A stretch of DNA of 64,000 nucleotides from Malacoplasma muris (GCF_046774425.1 NZ_CP177248.1:990180-1054179), one strand, 5' to 3'; counted from the first letter of the stretch, positions 45,721 to 57,776 are shown. A program made the numbers and translations. The notes: generated by a model not told the origin, from the letters alone.

Positions 45721-45768
45721 AAAAAATATGAAGTAAAACATTTATTGTGTTTTAACTTCATATTTTTT
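45721..45768. terminator. bidirectional terminator between convergent genes
   Basis: A 14-bp outer stem (AAAAAATATGAAGT / ACTTCATATTTTTT), extended by AAAACA/TGTTTT with one bulge, has T-runs in both directions. It serves the 5'-nucleotidase gene (+) and the NagB-like gene (-). Confidence 0.8.
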
Positions 45769-45770
45769 TA

Positions 45771-48023
45771 TTAAATTTCTTCTATAGTAAATTCACCAAA
45801 AAATTTATCTAATTCATTTTTAATTAATTCATAATTAGATTTACTTAAATAAAAGAAAACTGGTTTATTAATATATCTTAATAAAAAGATAAAATTTGAA
45901 ATAACACTAAATGCACATAATTCAAGTTCATTTGTTTTTTTATTTACAGAAACATATGCACCCATGTTTCAATAATGATTATTTTTTCTATTAAATAGTC
46001 TAGCATTCATATTAGACTTATATTCTTTAATCATTTCTAAAATTGTACTTTCATATATTTTTTCATCTGGATTATTATAAACCATCAATAATGGAACAGG
46101 TCTTTCACTTGGCACATATGACAATTTAATATAATGATTATCTGATGTACTAGATATATTAGGTGATGACACAAAATCCTTTTTAGCCTGTTGAATTCCA
46201 AGTTTATTATTTTTAATTAACAATTCTATTGTATTCAAAGCATCTTCTTTAATTTTAATTATTTTTCTAATTTCTTCTGGTGTATTACCATCAATGTTAA
46301 CATATTTATTTTCATAATTATATGGTTGCAATTCAACATCATTATTTTCTAAATTATTATCTACAACATTTTTATCTATATTTTCTATTACATCAATATT
46401 TTCATATGTAGATGCATTATTATTTGATTCATCAATTACTTCAAAATTTTCTTGTTCATCTTCATATAGGACTAATGTATCATGTTTATCTGTATACTGA
46501 TCAGCAACTTTTGATAATTCATCATCAAAAGTATCATTAAAATCATTATGATGTTCTGGCTCAAAATTTTTAATAACTCCATCTTCTAAATCAGTATTAA
46601 TAACTTGTTGTTGTTCCATTACTGCTAATTCATTCTCAAGTTGCTTTTTTATTTCTTGTAATTCTTCAATTTCATTATCAATATCAGCAGGGTATTCTTT
46701 TAGATAAATTTCTTCATCTTTTAATTTATCCATCTCTTTAATTTTATTAATAATAGAATCATCCAACTCTTCTGATTTATATAAAGCCGATGGAACTTCT
46801 TTATCTCCAATAATAGTTTCTACTACTTCTTCAAGATATTTATCTTCTTGCTCGCTAGAACTTAAATCAAATTTGCTTTCAGAAACACTATCTAATAAAC
46901 TGTCATCATCATCTTCATTCAATGTTGACTCATATTCATCTTTTATAACATCATATAAAGAATTATCATTTTCCTCTAACATGATTTGATCTAATTCTTC
47001 TTGTGTTGGTTCTTCATCAACATCAATAACATCTCTAATTACATCATCTAAATTATCTTTATCATTATTTAATGGTTCATCAATTGGTAATCCATCATCA
47101 TCTGAATTATCAACAATATCATTATCTTCAACTTCTATTTCTTTATCTGACAATTCCATATTAGAAATATCTTCATCATCATCTTCATCATCATCATCTA
47201 AATCCAAAGATAAATGATTATCACCAAAATGCTCTTTTGTTATATCAGATATTTTATCAGTATCATCCAATTCCATATTGTCAGATGATAAAGAACCCTC
47301 ATAAGTTGTTGATAAAACTTTATCAGATATAGATTCTGGATCATTAACATAAATATCTTTATTAATTTCTTTTTTCTTAATTATACTATGCAAAGTAAAT
47401 AAGATAATATTGTCATGAACATTTAATAATGAAACAAATTCATTACTTGAAAGAACTTTACTATTTAATGTATTTACTACTTTTTCAGATTCTTCTTCTA
47501 ATGCAAAACAAATAACTTGTTTTGAAAACATAATAGATTTAATTCCAGGAGCAACAATTTCATTACCATTATTTCCATAATTAATATAATTAATATTTGA
47601 TTCAAAATCATTAAATAAAAAATTACCTCTTTTATCAATAGGAAAAACTATAAGATCAATTAATCCATCAAATTTATATAAATCATTTAGTTTTTCTTCT
47701 GATCTTAACTCATCTATTCTTTCTCTTAAACTATCATAATTTTGTCTAGTCACATTATGTAATTTATTAATGAATTCAGTATACAAAGTGTTTTCAAAAG
47801 TAACTGATTGAATATCTTTATACTCAACCAATGAAAAGATTTTAACATTATCCCATTTTAGTTTTTTTGATTTTATTACAAAATCATAAATTGGAGCCAA
47901 AGATTCATCTCAAATTAATCCAATTCTAACACTTGGTTTTGACTGAATTATTTTTTTTAATACCTTAATAAATTTTTTAGCAACAACTTTATAATTACGT
48001 AAAGTTATAATTTTTACTGCCAT
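45771..48023 (-). CDS. degenerate glucosamine-6-phosphate deaminase-like protein with long acidic region
   Basis: In this 750-aa protein, residues 1 to about 225 follow NagB: MAVKIITLRNYKVVAKKF, RIGLIW, NVKIFSLVEY, LIDLIVFPIDKRGNFLFNDF, then APGIKSIMFSKQVICFALEEESEKVVNTL and NIILFTLHSI. Catalytic positions are lost: the FNxDEY Asp is Val66, and the DGHIxFNE loop reads RGNFLFND (Arg132, Asn134, Asp139). About 430 residues dominated by Asp, Glu, Asn and Ser follow, including a predicted coiled coil (IEELQEIKKQLENELAVMEQQQ). A compact 100-residue tail ends the protein. It has no signal peptide. Its architecture (dead sugar-phosphate enzyme plus acidic extension) matches the two pseudoenzymes at 33-37 kb. 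Confidence 0.8.
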
Positions 48024-48166
48024 AAAATGACTCCTTTAGATGTAAATACATAAAATACCTTATTTTATTATAATATGAATGGTTATTCATTATTCAATAT
48101 TTTATCTTGTTAATATATATGAGGATAAATTGTTCATAAATTAGAACATTAATACAATGTATTTTA

Positions 48167-49249
48167 TTAATTATTTTCTAGATTAAATTTTTCCATTAAT
48201 AAATTTAATACTAATCACTTTTTTATTAAATTTAAATTTGCCTGATATTTATAATCATTAAAATCAATTTCATTAAAAAAATTCTCAAATCCATTACAAA
48301 ACATAACCCTATTTAAAGGAAATACTTTTATATATCTTGAACATACATTAGTTAATCTAATTAATTCTTGAAAAACATTATCATTAATCACAATAATTTT
48401 GTTTCTAATAGAAATAATGTATTGTTTTAATTTATTAATTAATTTATCTTGGTATACAAACATATCAAAATATTTATCATTTGCATCAACACTAAAAGAT
48501 CAATTTCTTTTTAATAAATTATTCTGAATTTCTATAACATTAAGATCAACTAATATTCTTTCTCTTTGATCTCCAATTTTAATTGTTTTAAAATAGAAAT
48601 CTAAAAAAACATATCCATTAACTTTTTGTAAATTATTTAATGTAATACTATTATTAACATTTTTATTCTGCTTTGTTCTTATCAAAGAAATGTTATTAAT
48701 TTTATTCTTATATACTGATGATAATAAATCAACATCATTTGCGCTTTTTCATTTTAAAAAAATATTATACATTATTTTTGCATCATACAAAGCGTCATGA
48801 AATTGTTCATCTATATTATCTATTTTAAAAAAATTAGCTAATTTTTTAAGTGCTCAAACATTTTTATTAAGAGTAATTTTTTTTCACTCATTTTGTATAT
48901 CTATAAAATAACAATTTAATTTTTTATTGAATAATTTGTTATGAAGTGAATTTAAAAAATTAAAATCAAAAGGACTATAACTAATAAATACACATCCATC
49001 TACAAATTTTGATATTCTTTTCATTATTTTATTATTATTTTCACCTTTATTGATATTCTCTATATTATGATGAAGTATTGTCTTTATATGATTAGATAAT
49101 TTACATTTTGGATTAGAAAATCAATTAACTTCTTCTACTGTACCATCAACTTTAAGCTTTATAGCACCAAATTGGACAAGCCTTTTTGGTTTATCATTTG
49201 CTTCAATGTCTACAAAAACTATATCTTTATTTTTTGGATAATTAAACAT
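48167..49249 (-). CDS. DEDDh 3'-5' exonuclease-domain protein
   Basis: The 360-aa protein has a DnaQ/RNase T-like exonuclease domain in residues 1-175. The catalytic residues are visible: Asp and Glu in FVDIEAND, Asp in YSPFDFNFL, and His and Asp in FHDALYDAKI. The following 185 residues are not recognised and may bind nucleic acid or a partner. AGGAGC precedes the ATG at 49249. It is a stand-alone gene; a proofreading role, RNA trimming or nucleotide salvage are all possible. Confidence 0.82.
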
Positions 49250-49402
49250 TAATTGCTCCTAACACATACAAAAAATATTATATTACCAAATACAAAGTGT
49301 ATTTAAGATTTTATTAATAAAATAAATATTATTAATTATTTATATGCATGAATAATAAATAATATAATGTTAATATAATCAATAATTATTATGGAGACAG
49401 CA

Positions 49403-49777
49403 ATGCAAGAATATGTTAAAAGAGTTTGAGATAGTTGTATAGGAGCAGATTTAAAAGAAGGTTTTGATGCTTTTGGGTATCCAATAAAATTTAATGAATA
49501 TGGTTTGAAATCAAAACATGGGTGAACAATTGATCACACATGACCACTATCACCAAATGGAATTGATTATGCTAATGGTTCTGAAAGTATGCAAAATTTG
49601 CAAGTTCTATCAACTAAGGCTAATAACAAAAAGGGGAATCAGGTTACTGGAAAAATAAATAATATAGTTTTTGCAGTTACAAAAGCATCTATTGATAAAA
49701 ACAAAAATAATATTGGTAGAATGAAAATTCAGAAAAACAATAAATGATATTGAGCATATAATGATTGAAAAAAATAA
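49403..49777 (+). CDS. small HNH-endonuclease-like protein
   Basis: The 124-aa protein carries an HNH-type core: WTIDHTWPLSPNG (DH), then SMQNLQVLSTKANNKKGN, matching the usual DH..P...NLQ.L....N..K spacing. There are no zinc-knuckle CxxC pairs. The start at 49403 is preferred because GGAG lies six bases upstream; an ATG at 49391 would add four residues. Several TGA-Trp codons are present. It could be a nuclease on extracellular or invading DNA, but no signal peptide or partner gene is seen. Confidence 0.75.
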
Positions 49778-49805
49778 AAAACATCCTTAATATAGGATGT
49801 TTTTT
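49776..49805. terminator. bidirectional terminator between HNH gene and arcC
   Basis: A 12-bp stem (AAAAAACATCCT / AGGATGTTTTTT) with a TAATAT loop lies between two convergent stops and has T-runs both ways. Confidence 0.8.
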
Positions 49806-49808
49806 TTA

Positions 49809-50738
49809 TTACAATTTAATGATTGTTCCGCTTGTTCCTTCTAAAGCTTCTTTTAATTTGTCTAATTTAGCAATAATTGCTTCTCCACTTGGATTCTTTG
49901 ATACAAATTCTAAAGCAGCTTGAATTTTTGGTAACATGCTTCCTTCACCAAATTGTTTTTCTTCTATTAATTTTTTTGCTTGACTTGATGTTATTACAGA
50001 TAATTCTTCTTGATCAGGTTTTCCAAAATTGATACATACTCTATCAACTGCTGTAAGAATAATAAATTTGTTAGCTTTAATCATAGAAGCAAATTTTCCT
50101 AAAGCAAAATCTTTATCTATAACTCCATCTACTCCTGTTAATGTTCCATCATCTTCAACTATTGTAGGAATTCCTCCTCCTCCTCCAACTATCACAACAT
50201 TATTAGTAGAAATTGATTTTTCAATAGCTTCAAATCCTAAGAATCCTAAAGGTAATGGACTTGCAACTACTTTTCTAAATCCACGTCCTGAATCTTCTTT
50301 AATTGTTGAATTTGGATTAGCATTTTGAGCTTCTTCTAATGTTGAATAGAATGGACCAACAGGTTTAGTTGGATTTTGAAAACTTGGATCATTTTTATCA
50401 ACAATTGTTTGAGTTAAAAAATAAACTGGATTTACTGAACTTTTCTTTGAAAGAATTAATTCATTTTTTATACCTGTTAATAGATGATATCCAATATAAC
50501 CTTGACTCATACCACCAGCTTCTGCAAATGGTAATGAAAATTTATTTTTTTCAATTCTATCAGCAAATGTATTAACAATCATTCCAACTTGTGGACCATT
50601 ACCATGTCCTACTACAACTTTTGTAGATGGACCAACAAGTTCAGCAATTTTTTTAGATGCAACTTTAACTAATTCTTTTTGCTCAATAGGATTATTTCCT
50701 AATGCATTACCACCTAAAGCAATAACAATTGTACTCAT
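49809..50738 (-). CDS. arcC: carbamate kinase
   Basis: Last step of the arginine deiminase pathway: carbamoyl phosphate + ADP gives ATP, CO2 and ammonia. The N-terminal VIALGGNALGN, GHGNGPQVG and the Gly-rich VIVGGGGGIPTIVEDDG identify it. It has 309 aa, a normal length. It starts 3 bases after the arcB stop, so the two are one transcript. Confidence 0.96.
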   Translation of the reverse strand: MSTIVIALGGNALGNNPIEQKELVKVASKKIAELVGPSTKVVVGHGNGPQVGMIVNTFADRIEKNKFSLPFAEAGGMSQGYIGYHLLTGIKNELILSKKSSVNPVYFLTQTIVDKNDPSFQNPTKPVGPFYSTLEEAQNANPNSTIKEDSGRGFRKVVASPLPLGFLGFEAIEKSISTNNVVIVGGGGGIPTIVEDDGTLTGVDGVIDKDFALGKFASMIKANKFIILTAVDRVCINFGKPDQEELSVITSSQAKKLIEEKQFGEGSMLPKIQAALEFVSKNPSGEAIIAKLDKLKEALEGTSGTIIKL

Positions 50739-50741
50739 GGA

Positions 50742-51770
50742 CTAATATCCTATTGTAGCTAATATGATAGCTTTAATTGAATGCATTCTATTTTCCGCTT
50801 GATCAAAAGCTTTATTATATTTTGATTGGAAAACTTCATCAGTAACTTCCATAGCACCTGTAGCTACTACTGGAAATTTACTACCAAATTTTTCTTTAAT
50901 ATCTTTACCAAAAATTGTGTGATCATCATGGAAAGCTGGCAAACAATGTAAAAAGATTACATCTGGTCTTGCAGCTCTTATCATAGCCATATCAACTTGG
51001 TAATTTTGTAATTCATTAATTCTAGGTTCAAATAAACTATAATCTTCACCTAATGAAACTCAAACATCTGTATAAATTACATCAGCATTTTGTGCTGCTA
51101 AAATTTTATTATTACTAAATGTCAATGAGCCACCATTTAATCTGAATAATTTTTCACATTCAGAAATTACTTCTTGTCTCATTTGTGATTTATATGAGTC
51201 TGGTCCACATAAAGTAACATGCATTCCAGTGAATGCTGCACCAATTAAACATGAGTGACCAATGTTATTTTTATAATCACCAATAAAAACAAGTTTTTTA
51301 CCTTTTAAGTTTCCAAGTTTTTCTTTCATTGTCATGAAATCTGCAATTATTTGTGTAGGGTGTTCATCATCAGTTAAACCATTTCAAACTGGTACACCAG
51401 AATATTTTACTAGAGCATCTACATCAGATTGAGCAAAACCTCTAAATTCAATACCATCATAAAATCTTCCTAATACTTTAGCAGTATCTTCAATTGATTC
51501 TTTTTTACCAAAATTTGATCCAGCAGGTCCAATATAAGTAACTCCTGCTCCTAAATCAAATGCTGCAACTTCAAAAGAACATCTTGTTCTTGTTGAATCT
51601 TTTTGAAACATAATAGCAATATTTTTTCCAACTAGTGGTCTATTGTTAGTATGTAATCCTTGATATTTTGATTTTTTTAAATCAATTGATAAATCTATCA
51701 AATAATTAACTTCATCAGTTGTGAAGTTTAATAAAGAATCTAAACTTCTTCCTTTTAAATTTACTGGCAT
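50742..51770 (-). CDS. arcB: ornithine carbamoyltransferase (catabolic)
   Basis: Converts citrulline and phosphate to ornithine and carbamoyl phosphate in arginine catabolism. The carbamoyl-phosphate site is KDSTRTRCSFEVA and the ornithine site is HCLPAFHD. It has 342 aa, normal, and is continuous through TGA-Trp codons such as the VWVSLGE region. It lies between arcA and arcC. Confidence 0.95.
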
Positions 51771-51847
51771 ATATTTCTCCTTAATAATACCTAAGACTAA
51801 TTATAAATATTATTTAATTTTTTTTATATTTTTTGATTATTAAAATT

Positions 51848-53095
51848 TTACTTTTTAGATACTGGTTCTCTATACATAGGCATTGACATACATCTAGCTG
51901 AACCCATACCTAAAGATAATTGGTTTCCTGTAAATGATAAAACCTTAATTCCTGCTTTTTTTAAAGCTTCTTCAGTTTTTTTGTTTCTATCATATCCAAC
52001 CACAACACCTGGAGCAATTACTAGATAATTAGTACCATCAAAGTGTGTTTCAATATCAATTTCCATTTGTGTAGCATCACTACCTGCGATTGGAATCATA
52101 ACAGGTTCTTCACCAATTATTTCTCTTAATACAGTTTTAATATCTTTATTTTGTTCAACAGCTTTTATTGTACTAGCTGTTAAATCAATATATCAAACCT
52201 TTAATACACTTAGCATGTTTGGTGAATACAAAAATTTATTTGTATCTAACATTGTTAATCAAGTATCTAAATGCATTAAATTTGGCATTGGTGGAACATT
52301 AATAGCAACAATTTTTTCAAAAGTAGAATCTTTATTTGCTTTAATATTTTTAGCAATTGTTTCAACTGTTTTTAATGTAGTACGCTCAGATACTCCCATT
52401 ACCAAAGTTTTTTCATTATAAATAAATACATCTCCACCTTCAATAGTTAAGTCCTTACCTTCATTTCTACTGAAATATTTAGGAGTGTTTTTGTAATCCT
52501 TATGATGTGTAAACACAAAGTCAGCAAAGATAGTTTCTCTTTGTCTAGTCTTGTATTTCATTGTATGAATACTTGCACCATTACCAATAGATGCATATGG
52601 ATCCCTTGTAAAGTATAAATTTGGCATAGGGTCTACAATTAATTCTGGAGACTTACTATCCACTTTTTTTCCTGCAGCTACAAGTTCTCTTGCAGTAATA
52701 CCAGACATCATTAAATCTATCATTTTACGAGTTGGTTTGAAAGATAAAATATATTCTTTCACCACTTGTCGTAATTCTGATGTTAATTTTGGTTCACTTT
52801 CATCTAATCAACGTTCTATGAATTCATTTTGAACTTGAGAATTTGCACTATCATATGTTTCAGCAACAATGTCAGCAAGTTCAATACATTCTACGCCATT
52901 ATCTTTTAATACTTTTGTGAAAGCATCATGTTCTTTTTGTGCTGTTTCAACTTCAAGTATTGCAGAAAATAACAATTCATCTAATCTTGTAGGAGTTAGA
53001 TAAGAAAGTTCTTTTCCTGGTCTATGTATTAAAACTCTTTTTAATACACCTATTTCACTGTATACATTAATTTTGTTTTCTAGCTTATTAGCCAT
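51848..53095 (-). CDS. arcA: arginine deiminase
   Basis: Hydrolyses arginine to citrulline and ammonia. The catalytic Cys is in MGSARCMSMPMYRE (about Cys402), and the Asp/Glu/His residues appear in FTRDPYASIG, TIEGGDVF and NLMHLDT. It has 415 aa. It is the first gene of arcA-arcB-arcC, a substrate-level phosphorylation route and a major energy source for many non-fermenting or mixed mycoplasmas. Upstream is an AT-rich stretch with a partial inverted repeat. Confidence 0.96.
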
Positions 53096-53146
53096 AATAT
53101 TTTATCCTCCATTATATATACATATATATTCTATATCTAAACATAT

Positions 53147-53196
53147 AAAAGGTATTTTTTTTGTATATAAAAATTTAGTAAAAAAATATGCCTTTT
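53147..53196. repeat. imperfect inverted repeat upstream of arcA
   Basis: AAAAGG-TATTTTTTTT and AAAAAAATAT-GCCTTTT form a long, mostly paired hairpin midway between ftsH and arcA. It could be a weak ftsH terminator or an operator for the arc genes; no T-run follows it on the minus strand, so the function is uncertain. Confidence 0.35.
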
Positions 53197-53236
53197 ACAA
53201 TAATGTAATAGACATATTTATTAAGAATAAAGACTT

Positions 53237-55561
53237 TTAATTTTTTAAATCTTTTTTATTATTCTTTTCTTCCAATTTATTTCCTGAATTTTCTTTATTA
53301 TTTTGATTTTCTACTTTTTTTAAATTTTCTGCCTTGCTTATTTTTTCTTTCTTTTTAGCAAGCAATTCTTGTTTTTTTAATAATGCTTCTTCAGGAAGCT
53401 TTAAATTTTTGTGAATGTAGTCAATTTGTGGTTTTATGATTGTTTCAAGTAATAATAGTGATTCAACAATTAAATCTAATTCTTTCTTATTTTTTTTAAT
53501 TATGTTGCAAGCAACTTCATATTGTTTTTTAATAATTTTGTCAATTTCCTTATCAATTGAAAGAGCTGTAGTTTCTGAGAATAGTCTTTGTTGATAAGGG
53601 TTTGCAACTCCTTCTGATGGAACAAATTGTGTCATACCAACCTCTGACATACCAAGTTGCATAACCATTGCTCTTACTACATTGGTAACTTTATACAAGT
53701 CATTTGCTGCACCAGTTGAAACTGATTCTTTTCCATAAACAATTTCTTCTGATGCTCTACCACCTAATGTGCTTGCTATCATTCCAAGTAAATCAGATTT
53801 TTTTTGTATTGATAACTCTTGAATTTCTGGAACTGACAAGGTGTATCCAGCAGCTTGACCTCTTGGAATGATAGTAATTTTTTGCACTACATCACCACCC
53901 TTTATGTGTAATCCAACAAGTGCATGTCCTGCTTCATGATATGCTATTTGTTTCTTTTCTTCTGGAGAAATCACTTTTGTTGTTTTTGCAGGACCAGCTA
54001 TAACTCTATCAATTGCTTCATCAATATCATCAGTAGATATAGAATTCTTATTTTTTCTAACAGCTAACAGTGTAGCTTCATTCAAAGTATTTTCAAGTTG
54101 TGCTCCTGAAAAACCTGGAGTTCTTCTAGCTATATCATCAAGATCAACTGATGAAGATAAGTTTTTATTTCTTGCATGTATTTTAAGAATAGCACTTCTT
54201 TCTTTAATATCTGGTAAGTTGACTTGTATGTGTCTATCAAATCTTCCTGGACGCAATAATGCTTCATCTAACACATCCAATCTATTAGTAGCGGCCATTA
54301 CAATAACACCACTTCTATTGCTAAAACCATCCATTTCAGCAAGTAATTGATTTAATGTTTGATCAGCTAATGAACCAGATGTTGTTTCTAACTTACCACG
54401 TTTTGAACCAACTGAATCTATTTCATCAATGAAAATAATTGCAGGGGCTGCTTTTATAGCTTTATTAAATAAGTCTCTAACTCTTTTTGCCCCAACACCA
54501 ACTAACATATCTTCAAAAGCAGAACCTGATACTTGAAAAAATGGAACTTCAGCTTCACCAGCAACTGCTTTTGCTAATAATGTTTTACCTGTTCCAGGAG
54601 GCCCATATAAAATAACACCTTTAGGAACTCTTGCGCCCATAGCAACATATTTTTCTGGTCTTTTTAAATAATCAACTACCTCAATTAACTCATTTTTTTC
54701 CTCTTCAATTCCAGCAACATCTGTAAACTTAACTGTGGATTGAGCAATTTTAGCTTGTGATTTACCAATACTAAATACATTGTCTTGCCCCCCACCTTGA
54801 GCAGCACCTTTCATCATTCTTCATAAAAGAATAAAAATAATAATAGGCAATAAAAGTGTTAGTAAATTAATAACTATACTTCAATCAAAACCGCCTGATG
54901 CCATTCTAGTATTGTTTTGTGCACCAATAAATTTAGTTGATAAAAGTGTATTTTGATCTGAATAGTCTTTAAATTGAATTTCACTATTATTTGTTGTTGT
55001 ATCAGTAGTTTTTACTGCATATTTGACTAATCCTTCTGAAGTCTCAACTCTTACATTTAATAAATCGACATAAAAAGGTGTATTAGGATCAGATGGAGTA
55101 ATAATATTTACCAGAAAATAAAAACCTGTAAAATTATTACCTGTTGTTACTCTTAATTTAGTAGCAGAAGCATCATAATAAAAAGATAAAGCATCACCTT
55201 TAAAAATTGTTCTTTTTTCTGTTCTTTCAGGATTAGTATAAATTGTAAAAGAATCTGCTGTTGGTTTAGAATCTTGATCTTTAATATTTCCTGAACTATC
55301 TGGGATACCAGCTATTCCATAAAAACCTACTGCACTTGGCCCTGTGGCAAATAAACTAACAATAATTCCTGCTGCAATCCCTGCAACAATTAAAGTAATA
55401 ACACCAATTATTAAAGGTTTTTTTCATCTACCAGATTCTGGTTGATCTTTTACTGATGGTTGATTCAAATCTCGTGGTTTATTTGGTTCACTATAATTAG
55501 ATTTTTCATTTTTAGGTTTTTCATTTTTATTTATAAGGGAACTAAGTAATTTTATTTTCAT
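53237..55561 (-). CDS. ftsH: ATP-dependent zinc metalloprotease FtsH
   Basis: Membrane AAA+ protease that degrades unassembled or damaged membrane proteins. Two N-terminal membrane helices (about residues 46-66 and 222-242) flank an extracytoplasmic domain. Then come Walker A GPPGTGKT near residue 320, the SRH region AATNRLDVLDEALLRPGRFDR, and zinc-binding HEAGH near residue 545. The 774-aa length includes an N-terminal cytosolic extension and a Lys/Glu/Asn-rich tail. It lies 13 bases after hpt, as in many Firmicutes. Confidence 0.95.
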
Positions 55562-55574
55562 TAATTTTATCCTC

Positions 55575-56114
55575 CTACTTTTTTACTTTTTTAAAAACAC
55601 CAATATATGGTAAATTTCTCAATTTTTCTTGATAATCTAGTCCAAATCCAACAAGAAATTTATCTTCTATATCAAAACAATAGTAATCTGGTTGAAAATC
55701 AACTTTTCTTCCAGCTTTTTTATCCAATAATGATAAAACTTTAATAGAATTAGGTTTTCTTTTAACTAAATATTCTCTAACATATTTAATTGTGTATCCA
55801 GAATCTACAATGTCTTCTAATAGTAAAACATCTTTCCCTTCAATATCTGTATAAATATCAGTAACTATTTCTGGTAATCCTGTTGCTTTTTCAGCGCCTT
55901 TAAAACTACTAACTACCATAAAATCCATTATTAAATCAGTTTTTACATATGAAATTAATTGTCCATAAAAAGGTATACACCCTTTTAGAAGGCCTATTAA
56001 AACTAAATCTCTACCTGTATTTGAATAGTTATTATCTATTCATTTTGCAGCTTTTTTAATACCACTTTTTATTTTTCTCTTTGGAATTAAAATTTCTTCT
56101 ATTCTATGGTCCAT
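55575..56114 (-). CDS. hpt: hypoxanthine(-guanine) phosphoribosyltransferase
   Basis: Salvages hypoxanthine and guanine to IMP and GMP. The PRPP-binding motif VLLLEDIVDSGYT and the purine-binding FLVGFGLDYQEKLRNLPYIGV are intact. It has 179 aa, normal. The usual upstream partner tilS is absent; an unrecognised gene and a terminator lie upstream instead. Confidence 0.93.
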
Positions 56115-56180
56115 AACTAAATCCTAAAAATAATTATTATTATAAAATGATAACACATTCAAAACCATTAATATAATAAT

Positions 56181-56211
56181 ATAAAAAGAATGCAAAATAA
56201 CATTGCATTCC
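56181..56211 (-). terminator. terminator after the unrecognised 471-aa gene
   Basis: The short stem GAATGCA / TGCATTC is followed by a T-run on the minus strand directly after the stop codon. Confidence 0.55.
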
Positions 56212-56217
56212 TAATAA

Positions 56218-57633
56218 TTAATCTTTAAAAAATGTTAATCATTTTAAATCATATAATGCTGAAACATTTGTATTATCATCTAACAATTTCATTTGATCAC
56301 TATAAACATTATATCTAACTTTATTGTCTTCAAATATTAACTCATAAACCATAACTCTGTTTGCTGATTCTTTTTCAAAATGATGTATTTTACATCATTT
56401 TCTTTGTAAAACATCAAATTCACTAGGAATGTTGAAATAATATTTTTTGTTCATAAAAATAATTCCATCATATTTTCAAACATCCAGTTTTTCATTAGTT
56501 GCTGGTGAATAGTACATTGACTCTAAACTTATTTGATCTGTTTGCTCTTTAAGAGAACAAGTTAAAGAAGATCTTAATCCATATCTAACAGATCCATTGA
56601 TAATATAATCTTTAGCTTTATATGATTTTATTATTTTATCTGAATTTGCATTTTTAATGTCAATATATGTACCATTTCCATTTTCATCAACACCAAGAAT
56701 TTTATTTTTAACATTATGTTTTGTAAATTCAATTCAATTTCTTGAAAATAATAATCTATTTTCAACTTTATCAGAATTTGTTAAAGAAGAAAATTCAGCT
56801 AGTACTGGAATAGTATTCAATTTAGAATTAGTTGTAAATTTCAATGCAATAGAATCTAATGGTTTATCAAATATATTGTTTTTTTCTATTTCTAATAATC
56901 TATCATCAATACTTTTTAACAATGTTGGTGATTTATTTGGTAATAGTTCTTTTTTATTAGTCAAAAGGGAAGATATATATGAGCTTGAAAATGTTGTATT
57001 AGCTGATGCATCTTCATCATTAACAACTCTTTTATTTTTTTTACTATTTGAGTTTAGAATTTCATTATTTTTTTCTTGTAGAGATGATGTTGAATAAGTC
57101 AAATCACTATAATTATGTTTAGAAAAATCTACAAAATTTTCATACTCATCTTTTTTATTTTCATCTAATTTTATAGAATCTAATGAATTAAAATTTGATG
57201 CACTTTGCATTATATTTTGCCCAATTTTTGAATTAATAAAAATTGTTTTTTCTCTTTCAAAAACATCTAAAAATTCATTATATACATTTTTAGTAATGTT
57301 TTTAAGAAGATAGTCACCATTACTTGTTTTAAATAAAAATGAATTTATTTTTTTGCCTTCAATAAAAGAAAACCCAAAAATATCTTGATAACTATATACA
57401 CCATTTACAGGTAGATTGTATTTATTTGATGTGACAAAAACTTTCTCATTTGTAAATGAGATAAATACTAAATTTTTCTTTCATTTATAGTAACAAACTA
57501 AAGCATATTTTGTTATTTCATTCAATGAGTATTTTTTTTGTATTTGACTATATAAGTCATTAACATTAACTCTTTTATTAAAATCTGCTTTTAAGGTTGT
57601 TACATCAAAATATATGTTATCAATATTTGACAT
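56218..57633 (-). CDS. unrecognised protein of 471 aa
   Basis: I do not recognise it. It has no signal peptide or membrane helix and is probably cytoplasmic. The N-terminal 140 residues look globular and beta-rich (ALVCYYKWKKNLVFISFTNEKVFVTS pattern). The middle 150 are Ser/Asn/Lys-rich and likely disordered. The C-terminal 170 are again globular, with Tyr- and Trp-containing strands (YYSPATNEKLDVWKYDGIIFM). TGA-Trp codons occur in both globular parts. It stands alone between its own terminator and a divergent promoter region. Confidence 0.7.
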
Positions 57634-57776
57634 CTTCTTTCCTTACTATGTAATATTATAATACTATAGTACTTTGTTTATTAAATTTATATTTTAAAAC
57701 AAAATAAATATAACTTAGCATCAATATATTATTATCATATATAATAAATGATTTAGTTAAATTATTAAGAGTTCAT

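Noticed and set aside
53147..53196. Strong rho-independent terminator of ftsH
   Set aside because: The stem has mismatches and no T-run follows on the minus strand, so I list it only as an inverted repeat of uncertain role.
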